Assembly (NCBI GenBank): GCA_004835665.1
Contig: RBKR01000015.1
Span: 372,001-436,000 of the forward strand
Origin: Phoma sp. XZ068
Lineage: Eukaryota > Ascomycota > Dothideomycetes > Pleosporales > Didymellaceae
Reading direction: 5' to 3'
Length of the DNA: 64,000 nucleotides
A program made the position numbers and the translations under genes. Positions 10,295-22,522 of this stretch are shown here, one piece after another (position 1 is the stretch's first letter; every line of letters starts with the position of its first letter). A model generated the notes under the pieces. That model saw only the letters and a list, made by a program, of their open reading frames with translations, made no database searches and was not told the DNA's origin.

Positions 10295-11527
10295 ATGACA
10301 TCTAACAACACACACGAGTCCGTCAACACCAACAACAACACACACGTAGGCCCTACATCGGCACGAGACGAGGAGACACTTTCCGCAGGGTCAACAGCAC
10401 GAGCAGAGTCCAACGCCTACAAGATGAGCAACAACAACGGGGAACTGGAGAAGGACTTCTCTGCCAGGAACGGTATGCAATTGGTTTTGTGAAGTTTGCT
10501 CATGTACTAATCAGAGTCAGGATATGGGTATGGTGGTACTCCTGGTGGCGGACATCAGCATCTGGACGACAACGTGGATGAAAACCTTGCTCTACATCAA
10601 ATTCGGACTGCTGGCAGCATCTCCATCTCTCCTGAGCTCTTCGAGAAGCTCTACCTTTCGCCAAAGAACCAAGTAAAGGGCGAGCTCCGAAAGACGTTTG
10701 GTAACCCTACGCCTCTGTACGTCATCGAAATCACTCTGGTCTTGAAAGTCCAAACCGTGCTGACGATTGTAGTGCTCTGATTGGTTTCTTGTTGTCTCTC
10801 ACCCCGTTGAGTTGGACTCTTATGGGATGGCGTGGCGCTGGAGGCAGTGGCTCAGCAAGCATCGGATGGTACTTCTTCGCAGGTGGACTGTTGATGGTTC
10901 TTGGTGGTCTTGGTGAAGTACGTTCATCTATCCTGCACTCGACCGACACGGAACTAACGAACATACAGTGGATTCTCGGCAACACATTCCCCTTTGTCGT
11001 CTTCACATCCTTTGGCGCTTTCTGGCTCGGATACGGTGCCACCCTGGTACCCACGTACGGAGCTTTCACCAACTACGCGAATCCAGCTGTCCAAGGTAGC
11101 ACCGGATTGGAAACCGTTGGCTTCAACGTTGGGATTGGTACGTCGCGTCTATTTCAACCACATGCTTTGCAACTTCTAACTCAATGCAGCCTACTTCATG
11201 ATCTCCATGGGCCTGCTCTGCTTGATCTACCTCGTCTGCGCGATTCGAACCAACCTGGTCTTCTTCCTCATCTTCTTCACCCTCGTCCCAGCCTTTGGTC
11301 TCCTAGCGGGCACCTTCCTCAACTTGGCCGAGGGCAAGACAGCCCTCGCTTCAAAGTGCCAAGAGGCTGCAGGCGCGTTTGCATTCGTCACGTGCATTCT
11401 CGGATGGTACATATTCTTCGCCATCATGCTCGCGAGCGTCGACTTCCCCTTCTCGCTGCCGATTGTCGACCTCTCGGGCATCATCAAGGGCGCAAGCGAG
11501 AAGCAGAAGACCGACCACGTCGAGTAA
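10295..11527 (+). CDS. GPR1/FUN34/YaaH (acetate transporter) family membrane protein
   Basis: This is an ATO-type plasma-membrane protein, a family that moves acetate or ammonium and is typically induced by non-fermentable carbon. Exons are 10295-10472, 10521-10716, 10773-10917, 10969-11137 and 11190-11527, giving 341 residues, and all phases close. The first ~110 residues are hydrophilic and Asn/Ser-rich, with a GYGYGGTPGGG stretch. The family signature appears across intron 2 as GNPTPLALIGF (family consensus NPAPLGL). About six hydrophobic segments follow, including WYFFAGGLLMVLGGLGE, FPFVVFTSFGAFWLGYG, AYFMISMGLLCLIYLVCAI and FFLIFFTLVPAFGLLAG. The soluble tail ends EKQKTDHVE. Substrate is inferred from the family only. 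Confidence 0.93.
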
Positions 11528-12248
11528 GGACGAACACAGTGCAGCACCGGCGGCGTTGGCGAACGCGAGAACGGAGGGGTACGGTGGAGTTCCAATCTGC
11601 AGTGTGCGTAGCAGCGGCGGCGTTGGTTGTCTGCTGAGGCAAAAGCAGTTGGTGTGGTGTTTTACATCTTCAAACTTGATATCGACGGCTATACGTGGTG
11701 TGTCGATGAAATCATAATGCTGGACCGATTAAAGCTTTAATATATCCTTGTATCTGCAAGTTTATCGCCATGATAATGCGATGCCTGCCTGCTTCATACC
11801 ATGTACGAGTCTGCTTGGAGGTGCTACATGCACTGCCTTTTCCCCCCGACACACGCGGGAGCTTCATGCTTGTGCGTCCCAGACCTTTCATCATCCTGAC
11901 GACGAGGCCACACAACAGCGCAGCGAACGGACTTTTGAGCCGGCGACATGCAGTAAAAGGCTCATCTGTGGCGCTACTGGTGTGTTGCTGGATTATTCCG
12001 GACCCAGCACATCGGTGCAGTTGGGTGTTGCCGTCATCTAGTCTCCCAATGGTTTCAGGGTTGCAATCGAGATACGGCACACTGGATGCCTGCGTTAGGA
12101 AAGTTCTTGAGAGCTCTTGAACACCGAGGTGATGGTCTTCTTGAGAGTTTGAAAGAGTAGCTGAGTAAACTCGTGCTTGCAGTAGAAGCACAGCCTTATT
12201 AGGCGGAGTCGCCAATTCTTGTTGCTTTCTCGATTGAGAAAAGAATGA
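11528..12248. other. convergent intergenic region
   Basis: These 721 bp lie between the 3' ends of the transporter gene and RRN11. A 167-codon minus-strand frame (12215-11712) has no recognisable feature. I take the region as 3' UTRs and spacer. Confidence 0.5.
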
Positions 12249-13592
12249 TCACCAGTTGCCCTCCATGGAAATATTCGAGTCGTCTATTTCGCCCGACTGG
12301 AGAACGCCGATCTGCCTCTGCAGCTCCCGCAGTCGACCTTCAATCTGTCTCAACGCGTGATACTGCCTCGGGCCAGAATTTTCCTCCACACGAGCCAGGT
12401 AGTTTTGAGCTGTTTGTAACTCTCGCTGACAATTGCTGAACTTTGTAATCTGCTCGGCAGCCGGTACCTCTTTGCTGATGGGATATACATCCCACTCGTC
12501 CATGGCTATGGCACTGGTGTTACCCACTATCAAGTCGCTGATCCAGAGGGCTACATTGCCACGAAGCTGCAACAGGCTGGCTTGCTTGTCGAACGGCGGT
12601 GACTTGACCAGGTCGTCGAGTCGTTCCGCAATCTCCATGGCTTGGGCAAGCTCTTCTACTTGCACGGCGTCCTCGCGAGCAAGTTGTGCGGGCTTGGCAT
12701 CGCTGCTGTCAATCGACATACTTCTCGACCTCGACCGCAGAGCCTCTTCTGCGTTTCGTTTCCGTGCGCGGTTGCTCTTCTCGTAGGCTTCCTGGATCCA
12801 TAGCGAGAACATGGCAGGGTAGAAGCTCCTCTGGTCTACGGCGTGAGGGGCTTGTTTCCGGGTAGGATGCTGCACTATGAGACGCTCGTAATACTCCCTT
12901 GCGAGCTCAAAGCCCTGCTCGCTGAAGAGGTCGGTGTCAGTGATGGCTGCACCATCCGGTCGGTCGTCATCGTTACCTGCGACGTGTTGAGGTTTTCGAC
13001 GAAGCAGGATCTCGGCGCCAATGGCCCAGCGACCGCGGTTGCGAAGGTCGACCAGGAGGCCTCCTGTGGCCTGAGTTCTCAGGATCATACCCCATGCTCG
13101 ACCAGCACGGTCGTAATCGCCTTCAAGAAGGCATCTGTGCATAACAGTGGACAGCACATTGAGGTGCTTTCTCCTCAGATTACTTGTCTCTGTCTGGCTA
13201 CTGGTTGGGTCACGTTGAGTTGCAGTGTTGGTGGCAGTGAACAGACGCGAGCTAGCCAGCTCTTTCTGGATGGTTGTTGTTCCCAGGTATGGTCTGGATA
13301 CCCTTGCAGGGGCATGAGGAAACAGTGAGGGAGGAACACGATCCTCCTCCTCGGGTAATAGACCTGCGACACGTAGCTGTGCTAGCTCCGGTGAAGCAAA
13401 TGAAGGGTGTGAGTGTGCGTTTGAGCGCGACCAGCGTGACTTTGTGTCCGCATCAGACTCTGATCCAGATGCGTGCTCGTCAGAATCTCGGTCTTGGTGG
13501 TGCGTGGGCTTGCGCTTCTTGCGGTACTGGCTTGCACGCAGCGAGAGGGTCGAGTGTTGCTCGGCGTGCAGCTGGGGAGCAAAGTACTGCAT
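12249..13592 (-). CDS. RRN11: RNA polymerase I core-factor subunit Rrn11
   Basis: Rrn11 is a TPR-containing subunit of the core factor that recruits RNA polymerase I to the rDNA promoter. The frame is intronless and 447 residues long. The N-terminus carries LSLRASQYRKKRKP, and then comes an acidic/Ser-rich linker with SGSESDAD. The most diagnostic segment is about residues 140-180: LRRKHLNVLSTVMHRCLLEGDYDRAGRAWGMILR, a TPR-like helix pair typical of fungal Rrn11. Further helical repeats include ELAREYYERLIVQHPTR and RSFYPAMFSLWIQEAYEK, with a nuclear-type basic patch RARKRNAEEALRSRSRS. The C-terminus is coiled-coil-like (RQIEGRLRELQRQIGVLQ). Identification rests on recognition of these segments rather than on a catalytic motif. 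It is divergent from the RING gene. Confidence 0.75.
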   Translation of the reverse strand: MQYFAPQLHAEQHSTLSLRASQYRKKRKPTHHQDRDSDEHASGSESDADTKSRWSRSNAHSHPSFASPELAQLRVAGLLPEEEDRVPPSLFPHAPARVSRPYLGTTTIQKELASSRLFTATNTATQRDPTSSQTETSNLRRKHLNVLSTVMHRCLLEGDYDRAGRAWGMILRTQATGGLLVDLRNRGRWAIGAEILLRRKPQHVAGNDDDRPDGAAITDTDLFSEQGFELAREYYERLIVQHPTRKQAPHAVDQRSFYPAMFSLWIQEAYEKSNRARKRNAEEALRSRSRSMSIDSSDAKPAQLAREDAVQVEELAQAMEIAERLDDLVKSPPFDKQASLLQLRGNVALWISDLIVGNTSAIAMDEWDVYPISKEVPAAEQITKFSNCQRELQTAQNYLARVEENSGPRQYHALRQIEGRLRELQRQIGVLQSGEIDDSNISMEGNW

Positions 13593-13919
13593 GTCTGTGT
13601 TTCATGCAGGGAGCAGGGCACAGTGTAAAGGCAGCGCTGGATCAGGCCCAGCGGCGTCGCGTAAGCAGCTAGCCAGCGAGCATCTGGCAGCGCGGCAGAG
13701 CGCGCTTGGGGGACTTGGGCAAGCGCTGGTCCTGAATCTGGTGGTTTGGCTGGGGGGAGGCCAATCTCGATGTCGCTAGCGCCGGTGGCTTATGGGCGCA
13801 TGCATCATCACCGACGACCGTCGCAGGTGAGACTGCTTGCTCACTCCGCACCACGTCCGCCAACGGCCCCCTCCTTCCCTCGACGAGGCGCGCCTTCCAC
13901 CGCCGAAGGGCCTCTCACC
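13593..13919. promoter_or_regulatory. divergent promoter region RRN11 / RING-H2 gene
   Basis: These 327 bp separate RRN11 from my preferred start of the RING gene. An in-frame ATG at 13770 lies inside and could extend the RING protein by 50 residues. Confidence 0.45.
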
Positions 13920-16148
13920 ATGGGCCAGGCCAACTCGACAGGCTCTCCGGGAGAGCCGCGCACACACCGCCGCCGGCCGTCGTCGTGGGCCCCGTCGCTG
14001 CTGGGGCGACCCGCGCAGCCCGCCGACGGCAGCAGCAGCGACGGCAGCGACAACGTGCCCGCGCTGCTGCGAGCTGGGCCGCCTGCAGCCTCGACGCCCT
14101 CGCCCTCGCCCTCGCCCTCGCGGCGCCTGTCCCAGCGCATCAACCCGTTCCACCGCTACTCGTCGCAGGCCGCGCGCTCGCCCGATGCTGGCCCATCGCC
14201 CGCGCTCGACGCCTCGCCTGCCCGCCGCCCACAGTCACGCCTGACGCGAGCCCGCAGCTCTCTCGGCTCCATCAGCGGCCTGCTCGCCAGCCGGCCGCCC
14301 GTCGTCCACCGCAGCACCGAGCCGGTGCTCAGCCTGGCCACACCGCCGCTGAGCACGGCAAGACCCCGCTCGGCCCTGAGGCACTCGCAGAGCGAACGCG
14401 GCCCCTCGCTGCCCCATGTGCCTTCGATCGCCGACCTCGACCTCGACTTCGACAGCCTGCTCGGCAACGCCGCCGGCAGAGACCGCTCCGACTCGAACAG
14501 ATCGCGCCCGCCGCTCACGCCAAGCTCGCTGCGACGAGACGGCCGCGCGCTGTCCATGCTGCCCCGCCTGCGCAACACCCTGGGCTCGTCGCGGCGGCGG
14601 CGCTCGATATGGCACGACGACGACAACATGGACAGCATCGAGCGCCTCCGCCGCGGCGAGGACCAGGCTGACGTGCTGTCTCGCCTGCTGTCGCTCGCCG
14701 CAGCAGCCACCGCCGCCTCGCTGGTCGGCGAAGACCACCAGGCAGCGACGCGGGACGGCACCTTTGACACCTTCCTGCAGTCGCTGCAGAACGGCAGCAT
14801 AGCGTCGGCCTTGCGGGGCAACGAGGGCGGAGAAGGCGGTGAGACGCCAGGCGGCACCGCAGCACCGCTCAACTTCTTCAGGATGTTCAGGTTCGGCACA
14901 TCAGGCGTCGCCAGCACAGACAGCAGAGAACGAAGTCGTGGCGGCGGCTCCGGGTCAGATACACAAGACGGCGACGACGACGACGGCGAGGGCCGTATGG
15001 TGCCCATTATCATCGTAGGCATTCGCTCCATCAACCCAGCCTCAGGCACAGGCCAGGATGACGGCAACATCCCGCCCTTCCTCGACGCCCTCTCCAGCTT
15101 CCCCACACCTCCAACAGCACCCGGCGACAACGACAGTGTACTTCGACCGCAGAACGGTACCCGCTTCAGCCACCGCCGCCGTGCATCTATGGGCGGCTTC
15201 AACTTCCCCTCCAACTACGACTCCCAAAGACACCACCGCACGCGACCGCAAGAGCAACCACGCCCCCTCTCGCCATCCCTCGCCGACTCGCCTCCCGGCC
15301 CGCAGCCTCCACCCTCCACACCTGCTACAAACATAGCACTATCCGCCGATCCCTCGGGGTCTACTACACCGGCCGCATTATCCACCCCGCCGTCCTCCAC
15401 TCCACAATCGAACGCACCATCGCGCCGCGGTAGCTTTGTACGCCGATCGCCTGGCTCTACTCTGGAGCCAACTGAAGAAGAGGAGCCACAAACAACAGCA
15501 CGAAGTCCCCGGCAGCGTCGTCTGAGCGAATCAGATTTCACAAGATATGGTGCTGGCGCGCCTAGGAGACGAGGTGTAGTGGAGCCAGACAACAACCCTG
15601 GGGAGGGCTCGAGGAGCTGGATTATCTACGTTCTTGGTGGCAGCTACCCAGAAAACCACCCTATACTCACCACACCGAGCCTCTTCACCGACTCACCCAC
15701 ATACGAGGACATGATGCTGCTATCATCTATCCTGGGTCCTGCGAAAGCACCCGTCGCCAGCGAGGGAGACGTGGCAGCTGCGCCTGGACTGTTCAGAATC
15801 GTACGCAACGTGTCTGGCCTCGTAGCAGAGGAAGTCGAGGGCGAAGAGACCATCGAGCTGGCAGGTGACGCCCGCTGTCTGGTGTGTCTCTGCGATTTCG
15901 AGGCAGAAGAGGAGGCAAGAAAGCTGGTCAAGTGCGAGCACCTGTTCCACAAGATCTGTATTGATCAGGTATGTCCGATTAAAGCCTCTAAACGGTCGAA
16001 AATGTCTAACTAACCTGCTCAGTGGTTAACAACCGGCCGTAATTCTTGCCCGCTCTGCAGAGGTCAGGGTGTCGACGAATCACCCACACCTGACATGCCC
16101 GATACACCGCCAACATCATCAACACCGACACCAGAAGCCGTTGCATAG
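13920..16148 (+). CDS. RING-H2 finger protein (probable E3 ubiquitin ligase)
   Basis: Exons 13920-15968 and 16023-16148 give 724 residues. The RING lies at about residues 653-695 and is completed across the intron: CLVC, then CEHLFHKIC, then CPLC. This is the C3H2C3 (RING-H2) order expected to bind two zinc ions and an E2 enzyme. Just before it is a conserved-looking block (WIIYVLGGSYPENHPIL ... YEDMMLLSSILGP). The first ~450 residues are disordered, rich in Ser, Pro and Arg. I place the start at 13920 because CACCATGG is an excellent initiation context and the resulting MGQANS fits the N-myristoylation consensus. Starts at 13770 (MSLAPVAY) or earlier remain possible. The GC-rich DNA creates long shadow frames in the other registers. 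Substrates are unknown. Confidence 0.88.
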
Positions 16149-19100
16149 AGACCGTCTTGCTTCACATTGCCTCCTTTTGAATAAATACCCCGACTCCAAC
16201 GAAAGTCGAACGATCTTTTCCCCCATACTCGGATGTCCTGACGGCCTATCTATGTTCCAGCATCTACCACACTTTCCACCATTCCCACTCTATCTCTTAT
16301 GGTTCGGTGGAGCTTACGTCCATCTCGTCTATCTATCCATCATTCACAGCGCTCGGAGTTTGGGTCTCTTTACCGGCTGCAATTGCAGCCGCTCGGATTT
16401 GGTTTACTTAGCATAAAGGGGTTCGGCATCGGAGGGGGCGCACATCTCATCTTGAAAAGAGGGTATCTGGAGTTGAAGGTACCCTGGGTCATCTACGTAG
16501 TGGACCATAGTAGGCGCATACGGGTGACGAACTTGCTGCATCATGGCAGCAGTAATGAGAACAAGTTACTTTGCCACATTATGCGTTTACAGACAGTGTA
16601 GGAAGAGCATTGGTCATGACTGAGCTTGACACTTAACACACTCTCACACCTACCGTTCACAACCAAGGACGAACTCGTCCGATCCCCCAAGCAACCCAAA
16701 TACCACAAACAAACACTCGTATCGCCTCCACAATACACGACATACGTCGGTCGTATCCCGTATAAACGGACCTTCTCCCATGACACAAAATCCCGCCGAC
16801 GCTCCACCTCACAACGTTTTTCTCCGGCGCAAATCTTCCGTGCACACTTTCTCCTGAGCTGAGCCGAGCCTTGTGCGTAATTACGTGCGGTGCGGTGTGT
16901 CCGTCCGACACGCATCAGGGACAGCATGCGGAGTAGCGCCGTAAGGCAGAATTGGCTTTCACACGAGTGGAGCGTGGGCGCGACTGTTGGGCGGAGGGGC
17001 GGCGTTGCCTTGTTTGGGAAGGACGTTGGGAGTGGGATTGCTGGATTCACTGGGGTGTGCAGAGTGGGTTTGTAGGATTGTTTGAGGGGTGGATGGGTGG
17101 GTGGGTTGCTTTGCAGGTGTGGGTTGCGAGCCGCGATTGACGCGTTGGCGTGGGTGGGGAGGGGGAGTGGGAATGACAGTGGCTTGATCTTATTGCTGTG
17201 GGGCGGTGGTGTTATGCGTTTGGTGCTTGGGCTGGAAAGCTGGGGTTGGCCTTCGATGATGAAGCTCGAATCGAACGTAGATATTGTGCACTTAGTTGCT
17301 GAGGCGTTGCAGGATTGAGATAAAGTTCAACGCATTTCTGGGGTTTGAAGGCGGTTCTGCTCGGCGACCTGTGACACATGCAGTCTCTCGTTGTATTGTA
17401 ATGCTCGGGCGAGTCGGCAGGAGCCGCAAGCCACAGGGCAATTGCGACTCTGACAAGCTGTCCGTTATACAACTCTGCGGAAGAGGCTTGGAGCTCAAGT
17501 AACAAGCCCAGACATGGCTCCTCTGCAAGACCAGTAATGCCCCCGAACGGGTTTTAGACAGGCGCACAACATACAGTTCGTGCTTACTTCTTACAAGCCT
17601 ACTTATCTTCACGGCGATCATACATCTTGCTGCCACCGTCACGCCCTGCGAATGTGGTAAACTGCAGAACATTGTTGTGTTTTACCCAAACACCGTTTCG
17701 AAGGTACTCCTTGACCTACAAACTGTGTTCGAGGATTCTATGGATCCTTCGGCGCACGATCTGAAAGGTTTTCATGCACTGACGATAATTGTCAATAAAG
17801 TCAAATCGATGTCACCCATCGTCTTCGCCGCTGTGACGCAGGTGCATATGAGTGGCACATGTGTTTCATGTGCAATCAACAGGCATGATCCTGAGTCAGA
17901 CACGTGGACAGCCGTCTTCCGGCAAGGTAGTAGCAACGATACGGTCGTGTCGTGCTTTGGAGCTGCTGACATTGGACACTCGCACACACACAAGCAAGCC
18001 ACCGAGTTTCGCAATGACGCTCGACGAGAACCTCGACGATTTCAAAGTTTCGTCAGACGTTGCACAGCAGCTCCGATTTTAGTCTGCCAAAGCTCGAGTC
18101 GGTAGCTTGTAGTTTCTGTCCTTGACGACGTCAAATCGATGTTGAGCTAGAGAATTCTGCAACACTGATCTGTCGAAATCTGACGAAGTTGGGTTTGAGT
18201 GAGAACATGGCGTCTGGAGGGCGCACGGTCATCCTGCAGTGCCCACTCATCGATTGCCGAAAACGAACGGTGCAGTGTGTGATGGACTAGAGCAGCACGG
18301 CGTCCTGTAAGGCAGCTGAAAACTGGTAAGCTTCGCCCTGTTCCACAATACACAAGACGTACTGTGATATCCACTTTTGGATGCGTACTGCACAAGATCC
18401 TTCACGTCGACCAAGCGCAAGAGATTTCCTGGCGTTGCATATCATTGCCAGACCTGCGCATTCCTCCTGCACGCTGACAATTGCAGGCTTACCGCTCGAA
18501 GATCACAAACGCGAGGCTTGCCGCGTGCCGCCGAAACAGCTGCCTTGGGGTTCAGATCACACTAGCGTGATCGAACCTGAAGCCATGCCATAAGTCAGAA
18601 TTCTTGCACCAATCTCTCAATCTAAAGCCTCCGACGACCTCACTAACGGATGGTCACGGCGTCTGTCAAGTCCTGGACGGACGCAAGTCACTCATACCGT
18701 AGACCGTTCTGGCGGAACTTGGGCCCGGGGGCCAGGCAGAAAACGGAGGTTAAGATAGCGCATCTTGTTCTCGAAAGCAAGCGGCTTGCCTTCTCCCGCT
18801 TCTGGCACTGTGGAGGGACACAGCTGGACATGGGTGCAGATTGCTGTGGCCCAACCAGCTAGCCCTTTCAGGCGATGTGCTATCAGTAAAGTGGTGAGGC
18901 TCGAGGGTAGGCCATCGAGAACGGCGACCGGACAAATGCACTGCATCATGCGTCGGGTCATGCTCCCGTTTGGGTCAGCAAGTTGTGAGAATACATGCCC
19001 TGTCCTATACTCGACGACAAACCCACGTAGTGTTCAGTAAGGGAGCGAGGACACGGCAGCCTCAAGAATGGGCACAGATCGTGACTGCCACATAAAGCTT

Positions 19101-20181
19101 CGTTCTTGCAGCTGCCGCCATTGGCCTGCAACTGTCTGCAACCGTCTGCGTCAAGAACAAGCTTAAAAACACGCCCCACTCCCTCACTTACAACTTGGTA
19201 CAAATCGGAGCCCGCATGCATCATCTCCGGTTTGCAATCATCACTGGGACCGACCGCCCGCCCGCTGCAAAGTCGATCAATCCACAGTGCTGATGAGCGA
19301 TGAGTCGCAGACGTGACTGCTCGTTGTTGAACAAAACTGGTGCCAATGTGCTGTGCGGCTCATATGCCTGCTGGCCGCGTGCGGTCTAGATGCTGTGCTG
19401 TGCCTCCACCGCTCAACGTCTTCGTTGATAGGATTGCCGTCGCCGTGGAGCACACGCAGGGATATGGCGAACGCCCACAGGCTAGGGCCGTGGAGTGCAT
19501 GCTGCGTCGAGGACCATCAAGGGTACGCGGAAGACGGAAAGGGCACGGTTCAGGGCCCCTGCCGGGGTGTGGACGAACAGCTCACTCCCAGCAGCCAGCT
19601 TTTCCTTTTTCTGCACCCCAGCCAGGCCTGCATACGTCTGATGAGCCGTCCAGTTAGACGTTCCTGGCATCAAGCAGAACTCGTCGTCCCAACGTGCCGT
19701 ATGGTTCAGCGCTCTTACCACGAGCTAGCCCAAACACAACAGCGAAGTTCTATCTGCGGCTGCTGTACACCTCTCCCCAACATCGCTCCGTTTCAGACTG
19801 GCACCTTGTTTGCCCTCGTTGTCAGTGGTTGTGGTGCGCCATCAACCACCTTGCTCCATAGGAGTGTCAAGAGTCAATCGCGCATTTGGAAGCCGCTTGG
19901 TGGTTGGTGCTAGCAAGGGGCCCAACATCGCGCAGGAACCAGCCTGCATCCACCCTAAAAGCTCACTGCGCCTCTGGATTAGGTACATGTATTGTCAAAC
20001 ATCTGCAGCGACTTCCACTACATCAATTCCAGGACCCCGTTGTAGAGTCATTGTCAAAAGAGAGGCGATCGCTCGCATACCCCTGCGTCTGGAACCCGAA
20101 TGACGTTGATCACATATCGGGCCTTCCACCACCCGCATCTACCTCTCCAACACCGCACCTTTCAATCACTGTATACCGGAC
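16149..20181. other. 4-kb gene-free stretch
   Basis: No frame here shows family motifs or credible splicing. 16.15-16.6 kb is probably the 3' UTR of the RING gene. Around 17.0-17.25 kb the plus strand is G-rich with GGGTGGGTGGGTTG runs. A 13-bp word, GTCAAATCGATGT, occurs twice (near 17801 and 18129). A 186-codon frame at 19353-19913 begins with a hydrophobic stretch and is Cys-rich but overlaps other frames. The last ~1 kb is likely promoter and leader of the Zn2Cys6 gene. Confidence 0.5.
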
Positions 20182-22522
20182 ATGTCTGGATATTATCCTC
20201 CAGGCAACAATCTGCCTTTCCAGTATTATAACGTCGATCCAAACGCAGCTCCGAATCCCGCTGAACACAATGGTGCCCCGCTGCCAAGGATGATACCGGA
20301 CCCATCGTACAACGGAGCTCCAGGAATCCCAGAAAATCCGTTCCAACAAGGATTCACCGGACCATTCGTGCAGTACACAGAGCCGCACATGCAGTCGAAT
20401 TATGGCGAAATATACGAGGACATTTCTGGGCCATTGGGATCTGCGCAAGGCGGAAATGCTCGTGTAAAGCGGCGGGCACTGCCCGGCGAGCAAGTAAAGC
20501 ATCGCAGAACGAGGAGTGGATGTTTCACATGCAGACAAAGAAGAGTCAAGGTGAATGCGCATCTAATGTCAAATCTGAATTATGGCTGATGCAGTGGCAG
20601 TGCGATGAAGCTCATCCCACGTGCGACAGTAAGTACCCTTCGAGCTCAATTGCTTCACACCTTTGACGCGTTTGAACTCAGGATGCCGAAAGGGTGGCCG
20701 CGAGTGCATATATCCGGATAAAGACTCCAACCAAAAGCCAATCCGTAGCGGATCCAAATCAGAAAAGTCCTCCGTAGAAGGAACCTCCTCACCGGAAGAC
20801 CTTGAAGGAGACGGGAATGACCAATTGCCTATCATCCCTGATGACGAGGACGAGGAAGACGATGATATGGAAGCTGGCTACGTGGGGAAGAGTTTGCGCG
20901 ACTCCTCCGACACACCTGCGTCCACCCTAGACCAGAGTACCTCGCCATCAACGGAAGCTTCTTCAACTGTTCCTACAGCTATACGGCAATCTGTTTCGCG
21001 AAGAAGCAGTGCGCAGACCACAAAAACGATCGCATCAAATCGAACTGCCCCACATGTGTCGAATGATGTGCAGTTCTACTTGAACTACTTCAAGGAGCAT
21101 ATGACCCATCACCATTACTCCCTGAAGCGCGACTCTCACAACTTCCTCAAGGGCGACTTCCTCAATCACGCTTTGAAGTTCGAGCCTTTGAAGTACGCAG
21201 TTGTGGGGTATGCAGCCTACTTCCACACGATCTCACAGCCAGATGGTCGCATGTCCACTTTCCTACGGTTTTACAACGAGTCCGTTTCGCGCCTTCGGCT
21301 GACCATTACCAAAAACAAGAAACAAGGGCTTGCGACTTTCCTCACTATCCTGCAGCTTGCAAGTATCGAGGCAAGTACAGCTCGAAGTCCTGCGCTACTC
21401 AACGCTAACGAATCTTACTAGGAAATGCTTGGTGACTGGGTCAATCTGATGGGTCACCAGAAAGCTGCTTTTGACATGCTCACTCGCTTGTACACACCCA
21501 AGACGATTACTCAGTCAGACTTTCTACTCAAGGTACTGTTGTGGTACACCCGCTTCGACTTATTCGTTGGCCTTCAATCAGGCGGGGAGGCAGTACTCAG
21601 TCGAGACTGGTACGAGGCAGTACACGAATGCTATGTCACGAAGGTACGCGACAACCCTGAAGATGTGGGTTACAAGTACGAAGAACGCTTTGCATATTCT
21701 CGGATCGTAGCCAAGGATTCGAGTGACCTTTTCTCGCGAATGGGAAAAGGCCTACTTAGCCCCCAGGAATTCATGGAGCAACTTCCGGTGGTGAAGAACA
21801 AAGTTGAAGGGTTGATCCCAAGCATTGGCCCAGAATTCGAGGATCCTGCTTATCAAGTCAACAACATGCAAGAACAGCCCAGACTCGACGATATTGTGAA
21901 CGCCTTCGAACCCAACATCATTTACAGTGACGATCTGTGGACAACAAACTTCCTGAAATTGGACTTCTGGAGTATCAGTTTCATGTTTCACATCTCAACA
22001 TCCATGGCGTTCAAGAAGCCGTTTGAACCGGAGCTTACGGCCTTGGCATACAAGGCTGCGCAAATCTTTGAAGCGATGTGTGCGTACCCAAATGCACCAG
22101 AAGGTGCCATTGTTGAAGCCCAAGTTAGTTTCGCTATCGCCACTCTGTTCTTGCCCAAAGATCCAAAGACGATGCAGTGGTGTCGACGAAAATTCGCAAA
22201 AGTAGAGTCTCTAGGGTATATATACCCGGACGTTATGCGCAATCGCATGCTAGAAGCCTGGGGTCTCGAGCCTTCTGACTGGTGGCTGCCAGACGACGAA
22301 GGTTGTCCACCTATCATTCGGTCGATCAAGGACTTCATTCGCGAACGATCAACGGCACCTAAGGACCAGGTTTCCGAGGATCTTAGGGAGATGAGAGGCA
22401 TCTTCAGCACGCTGAACATCTCTGACTCCCCTGGGTCGGATAATATGACTATTACAAGTAATGATAGCGCAGGGCGTGCAATGAGCGCATCAGGTCCATT
22501 CACCGCTTCACCCGAATGGTGA
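20182..22522 (+). CDS. Zn(II)2Cys6 transcription factor
   Basis: This is a fungal binuclear-zinc-cluster regulator of 728 residues. Exons are 20182-20550, 20601-20628, 20682-21370 and 21422-22522. The zinc cluster is assembled from three exons: Cys114, Cys117, Cys124, Cys131, Cys134 and Cys141 in CFTCRQRRVK / CDEAHPTC / CRKGGREC. An acidic, Ser-rich linker follows (EDEEDDD near 210). The C-terminal ~480 residues form a helical regulatory domain starting at DVQFYLNYFKEHMTHHHYSLK and running through EEMLGDWVNLMGHQKAAFDML. Intron 3 has a GC donor (GAG|GCAAGT) and a CTAAC branch site; only this splice restores the frame. The second exon is just 28 nt. The target pathway is unknown. Confidence 0.92.

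Noticed and set aside
13985..14671. 228-codon frame in the GC-rich RING gene
   Set aside because: Arg/Ala/Pro-rich shadow in another register; GC bias removes stop codons there.
19353..19913. 186-codon Cys-rich frame with a signal-peptide-like start
   Set aside because: Overlaps other frames, Cys spacing is irregular, and it lies in the likely leader of the Zn2Cys6 gene; no independent support.
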